Source: a virus. From it: DNA of 22,158 nt. Below the pieces are notes generated by a model. The model was given only the letters and a program-made list of their open reading frames with translations, was not told the DNA's origin and searched no databases. Positions within the stretch are counted from its first letter, which is position 1. Every line of letters starts with the position of its first letter. Where the stretch lies: IMG/VR virus record IMGVR_UViG_3300031812_000024, positions 1 through 22,158 of that record. One strand, given 5' to 3'. The position numbers and the translations under genes were made by a program. This document shows positions 14,644 to 21,538 of the stretch, piece by piece.

Positions 14644-16297
14644 TTCTTGCCTCCTTGCTTAGCAATTGCCTGGTCCACTGTTCGGATAAATCGCGAATCG
14701 AAGCCAGCCAATTCTGCACACAATGCTCGACTTGTCCCACCGTCATACAGTCGAGCAAATCGCGTCGGTGCTGTTCCGCTACGGCAATACCGATTTCTTC
14801 TGGCAAACCAAGCTCTTCAGCAACCTCACAGTATCGCTGCTGCTGAGACTTGTACGCCTGCTCCACCCACGCCGGCCAATCCTTCTGCCGCGGATAGGCC
14901 GCCAAAGCCCTCCGCCCCTCTGCGGCCATGAGCGGCCGCAAGCGAGCCGTCATCGCCAAAGACAACGGGCCCGTCGCATCCCTCATCGCATCTGAAGTAG
15001 CAGTATCCTGAGCGGCACGATTGGCCTCTGCTCCGTCGCGCGAATCAAATGCCGTTGTGCTGGGATTGAGCAACACGTCACCTCCAGGCAACGGCGGCAA
15101 GCCTTCACGCGCACGAACCTCATTAGGCGTCAGCACCATGTTGCGAATCAATGTGCCGTAAGCCGTCACCCGCTCAGCCAGGCTGGGGCGCACTAACTCC
15201 CAATCGTTGAATGCAAACCGCAGAGTTTCTTGTTCCTCGCGACGAATCAGCTTGCGAGTCAACTCCGACTCCCATGCACGCAGCCAGGGGCGAATCGCAC
15301 GCTGCGCATACAGCGTCTGACGCTCAGCTTCTGTACCTCTAGCCTCGACTCCAGGAAGTACAGTAATGCCAGTTAGTTGCATGATTTCCTGCGCACTAAA
15401 CGCCCTCTGCTCCAGCATCTGCGCGTCGCGATGATTGAACGCTAAAACCTTGGCAGTCACACCTTCGCGTAACAGCCCGACACGATGCGCATTGGTCATC
15501 CCGGCATGATACTCGTTGAACGCCTGAAGGAATGAACGCGCATCCTTTTCATTGCGAAACACGCCGGGCGGCGCTTCGAGAATCAACGATGGCACGCCAC
15601 CAGTAATAAAGAACTTGCGGGCATACTCGTTCGCCGCGAAAGCCGTGTGCATAGCACGCTGCGCTAAAGACAGCAGTCCTTCCCCCATCAACCCATCATG
15701 GCTCATCAAATACAGATGCAGAACATCCTCGTCTGGAAACGCAATCGGCGCGCGATACTCCGAAAACACAACATGCCACTTCATCGGCAGACGCCACTCG
15801 ATGTTCTGCTCCTGCGGATAAATCAGAACAGTTACCGTATCTGGCGGCAGCAGCAGCAATTCTTCTGGAAGCCCATTGCGATCCCTTGCAATGGCAGCTC
15901 GCCCGTTGCCATGAAGCAGCGCATGAAGCTGCATCGCATGTCTTAAATGCCAGCCGTCGATAGCATCAGATGGCTCTCTAAGCAGCGTCAAAAGCGGATG
16001 CGCGCTGATTGGCTCAGACCATCCATCGCTACTGCGACGCAACAATTGCAACGGTAATGAAGCAATGTCAGAGCAAATCGCATGCAGGGTAGCCCATACC
16101 GGCGGCAGCCCAAGCGCCTTCTTCCAGTCCAGCGCATCACGGCCAAACAGCTCCGCCAAGCGCGATGCACTGCCTGCCTCGTCTAGGATTAGCGATGAAG
16201 CACTCGGCCAATGCTGCACACCCGAAGGCATCTGCGTCAATGGAACACCGACGCCCTGAGGGTGGACTACGACTTCAAACGATAAAGAGCGATCCAC
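14627..16297 (-). CDS. Portal protein, HK97 family, 556 aa
   Basis: The start is a GTG at 16297 with GGAGG six bases upstream, both inside the end of the terminase gene. Residues about 55-440 match the HK97-type portal (PF04860): VWATLHAICSDIASLPLQLLRR, then HPLLTLLREPSD, an LHALLHGNGRAAIAR helix, LLPPDTVTV, and later VLPGVEARGT and LTPNEVRAREGLPPLPGGD. The family is usually about 400-430 residues. This protein carries about 110-130 extra residues after 440, helical and charged, ending in QLLSKEARNEPGS. The portal forms the dodecameric vertex for DNA entry. The extension could anchor it to the delta domain or to DNA, but this is speculation. Confidence 0.93.
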   Translation of the reverse strand: MDRSLSFEVVVHPQGVGVPLTQMPSGVQHWPSASSLILDEAGSASRLAELFGRDALDWKKALGLPPVWATLHAICSDIASLPLQLLRRSSDGWSEPISAHPLLTLLREPSDAIDGWHLRHAMQLHALLHGNGRAAIARDRNGLPEELLLLPPDTVTVLIYPQEQNIEWRLPMKWHVVFSEYRAPIAFPDEDVLHLYLMSHDGLMGEGLLSLAQRAMHTAFAANEYARKFFITGGVPSLILEAPPGVFRNEKDARSFLQAFNEYHAGMTNAHRVGLLREGVTAKVLAFNHRDAQMLEQRAFSAQEIMQLTGITVLPGVEARGTEAERQTLYAQRAIRPWLRAWESELTRKLIRREEQETLRFAFNDWELVRPSLAERVTAYGTLIRNMVLTPNEVRAREGLPPLPGGDVLLNPSTTAFDSRDGAEANRAAQDTATSDAMRDATGPLSLAMTARLRPLMAAEGRRALAAYPRQKDWPAWVEQAYKSQQQRYCEVAEELGLPEEIGIAVAEQHRRDLLDCMTVGQVEHCVQNWLASIRDLSEQWTRQLLSKEARNEPGS

Positions 16298-17876
16298 ATT
16301 CGGCCTCCGTGCTCATGTTGAGCGATGCGCGTCCCACCGCCATGATTGCCGCTACCACACCATCAATGCGATCACCGCTACGCTCTTTATTCGGCTTGAT
16401 ATTCCCGGCCGGGTCTTGCGATATTGCCACGTTCCCCACCATCCATCGCATGACTGGATTGCCGTCATGCAGCAAGCGTCTCTCAAGGATGCGACGCTCA
16501 AACTCCTTGCTAGGTGCGCTCATCGATGCGTAGCCCTGGCGATGCTCAACGACAGTCAAATGTTCGCTTTTGAGTTGCTGAATGACTTGCTGAGCGTGCC
16601 ACGGGTCCATGGCAACTTCGCACACATTATAACGCTGCGAAAGCTCAAGTACAAATTGGGCAACCTGGTCGTATTGAATCGACTTTTCGCCACTGAGCGT
16701 CACATACCCTTGCTGCTGCCATGTCTGGTAAGGAACGCCGTCGAACTGCTCGCGATATGCTGCCGTCTTCCCCGGCACGAAAAACCAAAGCTTCAACGCA
16801 ACGCGGTCATCCTCCAATGGCCAGGCCGCGGCAATGGCCGTCAAGTCCGTCGTCGCCGAAAGGTCAACACCTAAATAACATGGACGCCATTGAACATCTG
16901 GCAATTCTCCGCGGCACGCATCCCAGTCTTCCAATGACAGCCACCGCGTCTCCTGGCCGACCCACTGGTTCAAATAGAACCGCCGAAACACATTCTCGTA
17001 GCCAGGACGCTTCAGCGCGTTCTGGTACTCTTCACGCAAAAACTCCAAGCTAATTGACTGCCCCAAGTTGGGATTTGCCTTTTTCCACACCTCCTCGTCT
17101 TGCCAGTCCACGCCCTCCAAAACCTCGTAAATGCACGGCAAAAAGTGCGGTGCAGAAATCGTTCCATCTCGTACGCTTCGAGCGTACGTCCACAACTCAT
17201 AGCACAAGCTGGCCTGGTTATAACCTGCCGTGCTCATCGACACCATCAGCGGCTGACGCCTCGCACCCATCGACGATTTTAGCGCATCGTACAAATCGCG
17301 AGTCCGCTGCGTGTGAAGTTCATCGAACAGAACCCCATGCGCACTGAAACCGTGCGCTCCGCGGTAGTCCGCGGGAATGGCACGAAACACACTGCGACTC
17401 GCCGTGTGGATAATGCGCGCCCGACTCTCGATTGGCGTCAGATGCCGACGCAACCGTCGCGATTGCTCTACCATCGCTACCGCGTTGTTATACAGCAATG
17501 TCGCCTGATCCTGAGTATAGGCTGCGCAGTAAATCTGAGCCCCTGGCTCGCGATCACAACCAAGCAAATAGAGGGCAATTCCAGATGTGAGCGCCGTCTT
17601 GCCGTTCTTTCGCGGGACAAACAGCACGCTCTCGCGGTACCTGCGCGTCCCGTCTGGTCGCAGCCAGCCAAACAGGGTTACTACATAGTCCCTCTGCCAC
17701 GGCGCAAGCATAAACGGCTTCCCTGCCCAAGCTCCCTGATAATGCCTTAGATATTCCTCGAAAAATCGCACAACCCGCTGCGCATGCTCTGGAGACCAGA
17801 CGCAATCGCCAGCATCGCGCGTCGGATCATAGCCAGCCACATTCGTCGGCGGATTATCCAAGCAGGTCGTCGTCAT
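16275..17876 (-). CDS. Terminase large subunit, ATPase and nuclease, 533 aa
   Basis: The motor that packages DNA and cuts it. Walker A is at residues 87-94 (VPRKNGKT) and Walker B at 182-187 (VLFDEL, with Asp185 and Glu186). A coupling motif, MSTAGYN, lies at 214-220. The nuclease domain (about 335-515) shows LGVDLSATTDLTAI with Asp338, MDPW with Asp424, and RSGDRIDG with Asp502/Asp505, the expected acidic residues of the RNase-H-like site. The length is typical for the Terminase_1 family of HK97-like phages. The start ATG at 17876 overlaps the end of the small subunit gene by 23 bases; its ribosome-binding site is weak, suggesting coupling. Confidence 0.95.
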   Translation of the reverse strand: MTTTCLDNPPTNVAGYDPTRDAGDCVWSPEHAQRVVRFFEEYLRHYQGAWAGKPFMLAPWQRDYVVTLFGWLRPDGTRRYRESVLFVPRKNGKTALTSGIALYLLGCDREPGAQIYCAAYTQDQATLLYNNAVAMVEQSRRLRRHLTPIESRARIIHTASRSVFRAIPADYRGAHGFSAHGVLFDELHTQRTRDLYDALKSSMGARRQPLMVSMSTAGYNQASLCYELWTYARSVRDGTISAPHFLPCIYEVLEGVDWQDEEVWKKANPNLGQSISLEFLREEYQNALKRPGYENVFRRFYLNQWVGQETRWLSLEDWDACRGELPDVQWRPCYLGVDLSATTDLTAIAAAWPLEDDRVALKLWFFVPGKTAAYREQFDGVPYQTWQQQGYVTLSGEKSIQYDQVAQFVLELSQRYNVCEVAMDPWHAQQVIQQLKSEHLTVVEHRQGYASMSAPSKEFERRILERRLLHDGNPVMRWMVGNVAISQDPAGNIKPNKERSGDRIDGVVAAIMAVGRASLNMSTEAECGSLFIV

Positions 17877-18243
17877 CTTTGTCGCTCATCGGTGGCGTAT
17901 ATTTGACCCGCTCTCCCGGACCAATACCAAGCTGCTTCAGTACCTGCTGATAACGACCCGAAAGCTGAACCACAAAACGCCTGTCCCCTTCTCGATGCGC
18001 TGACAACAAGTGATGCCGAAGCAATACGGCCAGCTCCAGAAGCCGACCATCCTGCTGGCGAAGCAGTGCCGTTCCAACCTGTTTCACCAAACGCCGCCAG
18101 TCACGCACCGCGTCCTTGCCCAGCGCACGAACTGCGTCGCTAGGTCGCGGCACACCATCTGGCGGCAAGTCTTCTGGAATTGGCCGAAAACTACGATTGC
18201 CTTCAAGTTGTCGAATCAATGATGGCTTTCTTGGTCTTGGCAT
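17854..18243 (-). CDS. Terminase small subunit, P27 family, 129 aa
   Basis: The start ATG is at 18243, inside the end of the HNH gene (41-base overlap). The N-terminus PRPRKPSLIRQLEGNRSFRP matches the P27 small terminase signature (RPRKPT...LEGN....RP), a conserved basic segment before a helical bundle. Residues 45-100 are helical (AVRDWRRLVKQVG, LLELAVLLRHHLL). An acidic end (SDKDDDDLLG) fits the part that contacts the large subunit. It recognises the packaging site and regulates the large subunit ATPase. Location just before the large subunit is universal. Confidence 0.9.
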   Translation of the reverse strand: MPRPRKPSLIRQLEGNRSFRPIPEDLPPDGVPRPSDAVRALGKDAVRDWRRLVKQVGTALLRQQDGRLLELAVLLRHHLLSAHREGDRRFVVQLSGRYQQVLKQLGIGPGERVKYTPPMSDKDDDDLLG

Positions 18244-18604
18244 AACGCTCTAAAATGCGATGACATCTACGACAAACTGGCAACAAATTACTGACCTCTA
18301 ACCGCAACTGCGGATCAACCTTGATCGGCACAATGTGATGCACTTCCTCCGCAGGACGACACAGCCCTTTCTCCAGACAGCGAGCACACAACGGCTGCTC
18401 TGCAATAACCCTCGCGCGCAACCTCAACCAATCGTTGTCGTACCCGCGTTTGTGCCGCGAAGGGCGATTGTCGCGAGAAGGGCGATTGTCGCGCCTCTCC
18501 AAACGCCATTTCCGCCGCCTCCTAGGCAGCGACGCTTGGCATCGCTCGCATGGAATCTCATGGCAAAGACGGCCACACGCACATAGCTTGTACACAGTCA
18601 CCAT
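18203..18604 (-). CDS. HNH endonuclease (terminase-associated), 133 aa
   Basis: The HNH core is at residues 54-118: YDNDWLRLRARVIAEQPLCARC, then EVHHIVPI with the paired His89-His90, then SNLLPVCRRCH with Asn106 and Cys111/Cys114/His115. Cys73 and Cys76 complete a probable structural zinc site. Residues 1-22 have an additional cysteine cluster (C8, C10, C14, C19, C22) not usual in the smallest HNH proteins. In HK97 and relatives an HNH protein beside the terminase is needed for specific cutting during packaging; that is established for the family and inferred here. The start overlaps the end of the zinc-ribbon gene by seven bases. Confidence 0.88.
   Translation of the reverse strand: MVTVYKLCACGRLCHEIPCERCQASLPRRRRKWRLERRDNRPSRDNRPSRHKRGYDNDWLRLRARVIAEQPLCARCLEKGLCRPAEEVHHIVPIKVDPQLRLEVSNLLPVCRRCHRILERYAKTKKAIIDSTT
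18459..18494 (-). repeat. 18-base in-frame tandem duplication, 2 copies
   Basis: Plus-strand gaagggcgattgtcgcga at 18459-18476 is followed at 18477-18494 by the same unit with one changed final base. On the coding strand it encodes the doubled DNRPSR in the linker between the N-terminal cysteine cluster and the HNH core. The unit is a multiple of three bases, so it adds residues without a shift. Confidence 0.9.
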
Positions 18605-18864
18605 AACTGGTCGTCTTCCTTATGTTTCCTTGGAACGACCTCGCTACGCAGTGCTTCACGAATGTTCCTCTGCGTCCATTCTTCGTAACAGGCACTGCAT
18701 AGCGGATATTTCTGTTTCCTGAACGACCGCTCAAAAAGCCACCAGTATAAATCACTGGTCAACTTCCCGCACTCGCGGCAGCGACGCAGAAGCGGACGGC
18801 TGGCTTCGTGCCGCGGCCGCCCTGCCCTCCGTCCGCCCCTGCGCTGCTGCCGCCTACTCCTCAC
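18598..18864 (-). CDS. Small zinc-ribbon-like protein, 88 aa
   Basis: The longer open frame overlaps the upstream HNH gene by about 100 bases. The start chosen is the GTG at 18864, with AGGAG ten bases upstream, inside the last codons of that gene. The N-terminal 28 residues are strongly basic (RSRRQQRRGGRRAGR). Two CxxC pairs follow, CREC at 29-32 and CSAC at 56-59, around the aromatic segment DLYWWLFERSF; this is a four-cysteine zinc-ribbon arrangement. The C-terminus is charged and helical. A nucleic-acid-binding role beside the nucleases is inferred. No known small phage protein is recognised. Confidence 0.7.
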   Translation of the reverse strand: MRSRRQQRRGGRRAGRPRHEASRPLLRRCRECGKLTSDLYWWLFERSFRKQKYPLCSACYEEWTQRNIREALRSEVVPRKHKEDDQLW

Positions 18865-19189
18865 GACACTTTCGCTCCTTGATCCGACGCCGAATAAAAG
18901 CCGCGTCCTCACGCACCAGAGGATTCCAACACCTCCAGTCCGCCAAATGCCCAATCAAAAAGTGGCACCCACGCTCTTCGCACAACGTAATCAAATTGTT
19001 CGGCTCCAACTCATACTGCTGAGCAATGTGCACAGGCAATATATGGTGCACCTCAAGCTTCTTCGTCCCTCCGCAGCACTGACATTCCGGTTCCCGCGCC
19101 AAATGCTCCAGCCTAACCCTCCACCATTCCGGCGACCGCGCCTGCGAAGTGCCGCGCAACCAGTCTACGTACCACCGCAGCAAACTCAT
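18854..19189 (-). CDS. HNH endonuclease, 111 aa
   Basis: The start ATG at 19189 overlaps the stop of the membrane protein gene (ATGA). The core shows ECQCCGGTKKLEVHHILPV with the paired His48-His49, then PNNLITLCEERGCHFLIGH with Asn64/Asn65, Cys70, Cys75 and His76. Cys36, Cys38 and Cys39 supply further metal ligands. The N-terminus (WYVDWLRGTSQARSPEWWRVR) resembles the lead-in found in phage HNH proteins next to terminases. It is distinct in sequence from the second HNH gene 250 bases downstream. One may be the packaging nuclease and the other a homing-type or accessory nuclease; sequence alone does not decide. Confidence 0.88.
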   Translation of the reverse strand: MSLLRWYVDWLRGTSQARSPEWWRVRLEHLAREPECQCCGGTKKLEVHHILPVHIAQQYELEPNNLITLCEERGCHFLIGHLADWRCWNPLVREDAAFIRRRIKERKCREE

Positions 19190-19584
19190 TTAAGATGCTC
19201 CTCAGCCTGGCGCAACTGCTCACGCGCTTGATCTTTTTTAGCCGACTTCTCTGGCACCAATGAATGCACAACATGCTTAGCAGCATGCACCGTATGCCTG
19301 AGCGCACTGTATGTACGATTAGCCGTGTGCTCGATGTTTTTCGTCCCTTCGCGAATATCATTCAGCGCCGAACGAATCTCGCGCCAGCTTTCAGTAATCT
19401 CTTGACGCATCGCGGCATCAGACCTCAGCCACTCATAGATCGCATCTGGAGTATTTTTCAGAAGTCGAATTAGCAACCACGCAAGCGTAATAAATACCGA
19501 CGCAATGCCCAGCGCCGTCACGCTGAGAAACACAAACGCCAGTCCATGCGTTGCTGTCGTGTTGACCCAATCCACGGCATCCAT
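19186..19584 (-). CDS. Membrane-anchored protein with coiled coil, holin-like position, 132 aa
   Basis: The start is the ATG at 19584, with GAGG five bases upstream; a TTG at 19599 lacks a ribosome-binding site. One clear transmembrane segment lies near residues 15-41 (FVFLSVTALGIASVFITLAW core), followed by an amphipathic, charged helix region rich in E, R, K and Q (residues about 55-130) that could form a coiled coil. The N-terminus is short and acidic. Size and topology would fit a holin-like or spanin-like factor, but the usual short basic tail of holins is longer here. Function unknown; membrane location is clear from the hydrophobic stretch. Confidence 0.72.
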   Translation of the reverse strand: MDAVDWVNTTATHGLAFVFLSVTALGIASVFITLAWLLIRLLKNTPDAIYEWLRSDAAMRQEITESWREIRSALNDIREGTKNIEHTANRTYSALRHTVHAAKHVVHSLVPEKSAKKDQAREQLRQAEEHLK

Positions 19585-19591
19585 GCCAACC

Positions 19592-19741
19592 TCACACAAA
19601 CAACAAAAGAATGCGAACGAACCACCACAAAATCGTCCACCATGAAAAGTCGAACCACTCGCGCAATTTCTGCGGACGACGGCGGCATCGACACTCCAAT
19701 TCTTCGCGCTTGCGAATCAACCACCCACGAAACCTTTTCAT
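19592..19741 (-). CDS. Small membrane protein, 49 aa
   Basis: A short gene, below usual length cutoffs. The ATG at 19741 overlaps the upstream stop in an ATGA junction and has a strong GGAGG nine bases upstream. The protein starts MKRFRGWLIRKREELE and is basic and cysteine-bearing (CRC), then ends in a tryptophan-rich hydrophobic segment (residues about 33-49, SWWTILWWFVRILLLF). The stop codon is overlapped by the GAGG of the next gene. The basic N-terminus with a C-terminal hydrophobic segment suggests a tail-anchored or amphipathic membrane protein, such as a holin-type or toxin-like peptide. Function is not known. Confidence 0.68.
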   Translation of the reverse strand: MKRFRGWLIRKREELECRCRRRPQKLREWFDFSWWTILWWFVRILLLFV

Positions 19742-20064
19742 GGCCTAAGCCTCCCCAATAAACCGCGTACCACAGAAAGCGGCCTCAAGATGCGACGCAC
19801 GGGGCCAGTGCGGTAACGATACGTGCCTGTGTACGTGTTCTCAGAAGACAGATTGCACTGACCAGAATCACAGGCTGTATTTTCAAAAGATGGCACAGGC
19901 GGAGACGATGGAGAGTCAGCGGTCTCGTCATCCGCCTGTGCCTGGGGCGGCGAATCGACCTGTGCAGCGGGTGGCGTCGCTGCTTCGCCGCTCGTAGTAG
20001 CCGGCGCATTCGCTATCGCGTAAATCACAGCGCAGCACGCAAGAAAGATAGGAACGTCACGCAT
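19738..20064 (-). CDS. Exported or anchored proline-rich protein, 108 aa
   Basis: The start ATG at 20064 overlaps the peptidase stop by one base (TAATG), with GGAG eight bases upstream; the longer open frame reaches back into the peptidase gene. Residues 1-20 (MRDVPIFLACCAVIYAIANA) are a signal-peptide-like hydrophobic core ending in small residues, with likely cleavage after ANA. The following 50 residues are low-complexity and rich in A, P, T, S, Q, D (a linker). The C-terminus (TGTYRYRTGPVRRILRP) is basic. No enzymatic motif is present. Placed next to the peptidase it may be a substrate, inhibitor or partner, but that is conjecture. Confidence 0.65.
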   Translation of the reverse strand: MRDVPIFLACCAVIYAIANAPATTSGEAATPPAAQVDSPPQAQADDETADSPSSPPVPSFENTACDSGQCNLSSENTYTGTYRYRTGPVRRILRPLSVVRGLLGRLRP

Positions 20065-20861
20065 TATGACAACTCCGGAGTGTACACGGTACGAATCACA
20101 AAAGCCCAACCCGCAGAAGCACGCATCATGCGCATCGAATCAGCGCCGAACCCATACTGAAAATCGCCAGCTCCAAACCCCCAACGCCCCCACGAATTCG
20201 CATAGATCGCATAAAGCTGGCCATCTTTGTACGTAAGTCCGCAGTAACAAATGCTATGGCCACTTCGGCCAACCACAACTGGTTCCTGTCGTAGAAGCGC
20301 TGTTACCAAACCCTCTAGCGTCCGAACAACGTATGTCTCTTGGCACCGAAACTGCCTGGCCACATCTTCCCATCTCTCTGGCCACTTCGTGTAAAAGCCC
20401 ACATTGGGCATCGTCGCCACAAAGCGATGGCGATTCTCTTCAGTGTTGAGCGGCAAAGCGCCCCGCCTCGATAGCTCGTCTAGCGCATCGTCCAACATCG
20501 ACCCGCTGTTCGGAGACCGACCAATCCTCTTATACAAGCTGATCGCCGAAAGCGGAATCACGCGATGCTTTCCCACTGTACGTGCCTGCACAATCTCATG
20601 CGCTTGACACGTCGCGTTGGCGACGCAAGAACCCTCTCCATCCTGATCGTAGATGCGCGTCACAAGCCTTACGGCACCACCGCCATCTGCCTCCATCGCT
20701 CGCACTAGCTCAGGCCACTGCGACGATGGTATCGGTGGCACAGCATTTTCGTAAGTACCAAAGCCATAAAGCGCACCGCCAGGCCGGGGGCCAAGATCGC
20801 CGCGTCGCCACTCCGGGACAACACGAAAATCGAAGTCCACAAATGCCGCATCAAAGTCCAC
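20064..20861 (-). CDS. Papain-like (C1) cysteine peptidase, 265 aa
   Basis: The start is a GTG at 20861, four bases after the preceding stop. The catalytic signature is complete: Gln73 in DQDGEGSCVANATCQ, Cys79 directly after it, His202 in VVVGRSGHSICY and Asn222 in YAIYANSWGRWG. This order Gln-Cys-His-Asn is that of papain-family clan CA proteases. No signal peptide or long pro-region is apparent; the first 60 residues could be a short propeptide. C1 peptidases are common in planctomycetes but rare in phage structural operons. Targets could be a host surface protein, a prohead component or the next exported protein. The catalytic assignment is firm, the role is open. Confidence 0.85.
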   Translation of the reverse strand: MDFDAAFVDFDFRVVPEWRRGDLGPRPGGALYGFGTYENAVPPIPSSQWPELVRAMEADGGGAVRLVTRIYDQDGEGSCVANATCQAHEIVQARTVGKHRVIPLSAISLYKRIGRSPNSGSMLDDALDELSRRGALPLNTEENRHRFVATMPNVGFYTKWPERWEDVARQFRCQETYVVRTLEGLVTALLRQEPVVVGRSGHSICYCGLTYKDGQLYAIYANSWGRWGFGAGDFQYGFGADSMRMMRASAGWAFVIRTVYTPELS

Positions 20862-20864
20862 GAC

Positions 20865-21281
20865 TCAGCCCCCATACTGAGCAACGATATGCTGGACCTC
20901 GCCAATCGACTCAGGCAATGGACCAACATAGAGCAGCCTCCCAGCAGCCGTGCCAATCATCAGCACAGGCAATCGATGCTGCTGCCATTGCGACCACTGC
21001 GTAAGCCATCTTGCCGGTTTCTCGTCAGCCGTGCGCTGATCCTTGTCCAAGATGAATACCTCATGCCCCTTGATGCGCCATTCTCCCGATGTCGCAGACG
21101 CACGCATCGCAGTGTAGAGTCTCCCTTGCTGCGGCGTTGTTTCCGCCGACTCCATCACCACGACAATGACACGCGGGCCCGGCGCCCACCAAATCGCCAA
21201 CTCTAGCGGACTCTTAGCGCCAGACGCTAGCCACACCACCAGCACCCACGCAAGAACAGTCCACGGCCTGATCGGTCGCAT
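20865..21281 (-). CDS. Membrane-anchored or exported thioredoxin-fold-like protein, 138 aa
   Basis: The start ATG at 21281 overlaps the previous stop by one base (TGATG). Residues 1-24 (MRPIRPWTVLAWVLVVWLAS) are a basic then hydrophobic signal or anchor sequence. The remaining part has a thioredoxin-like layout: a hydrophobic strand RVIVVVMES, a long helix, a short strand HEVFILDKD, then LPVLMIGTAAGRLLYVGPLPES with the cis-proline-like P in front of VLMI and a final helix. There is no CxxC active site, so redox activity is doubtful. It could be a binding or chaperone-like domain acting outside the cytoplasm. Fold assignment is by pattern and tentative. Confidence 0.65.
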   Translation of the reverse strand: MRPIRPWTVLAWVLVVWLASGAKSPLELAIWWAPGPRVIVVVMESAETTPQQGRLYTAMRASATSGEWRIKGHEVFILDKDQRTADEKPARWLTQWSQWQQHRLPVLMIGTAAGRLLYVGPLPESIGEVQHIVAQYGG

Positions 21282-21538
21282 CAGCCATCAGCCCCATCAA
21301 AAAAGCACGCATACAGCTTCGCAATATGCTCTGCCGCATGCGAACACCCGCGCCGCTCGAATCGCCGCTGAACTTGCTTAAGGGCCTGTAAGTCTGCTAC
21401 GTCTTGATCGACATTGGCAATAGCCTTTGAAGATGATGCCAATCGCGAATACACAGATGCAATGGCCGGCCAGAACTGCCACGCAAGCAAACAGACAGCA
21501 GCGACAATCGCCACCCACTGCTGAGGCGTCAAAGTCAT
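21281..21538 (-). CDS. Small membrane protein with C-terminal cysteine motif, 85 aa
   Basis: The start chosen is the ATG at 21538, overlapping the stop of the first gene (ATGA) with GGAG a few bases before; an upstream in-frame extension to 21739 lies over that gene and is rejected. Residues 7-28 (QWVAIVAAVCLLAWQFWPAI) form a transmembrane helix. Residues 30-60 are charged and likely coiled coil (SSKAIANVDQDVADLQALK). A short C-terminal segment has two cysteines (RRGCSHAAEHIAKLYACFF). A holin or assembly-factor role is possible but not supported by a specific motif. Confidence 0.65.
   Translation of the reverse strand: MTLTPQQWVAIVAAVCLLAWQFWPAIASVYSRLASSSKAIANVDQDVADLQALKQVQRRFERRGCSHAAEHIAKLYACFFDGADG

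Noticed and set aside
14071-14931. Plus-strand open frame of 286 codons opposite the protease and portal genes
   Set aside because: Antisense to two clear genes and rich in R, H, S and P typical of a reverse-frame artefact.
18865-18954. N-terminal extension of the zinc-ribbon protein
   Set aside because: It overlaps the HNH gene by 100 bases; the GTG at 18864 with AGGAG is the better start.
20029-20064. Lipoprotein signal in the proline-rich exported protein
   Set aside because: The cysteines lie only about ten residues in and the residues before them (F-L-A) do not form a usual lipobox.
20065-20109. N-terminal extension of the proline-rich protein
   Set aside because: It reads over the end of the peptidase and breaks the signal-like N-terminus that begins at the ATG at 20064.
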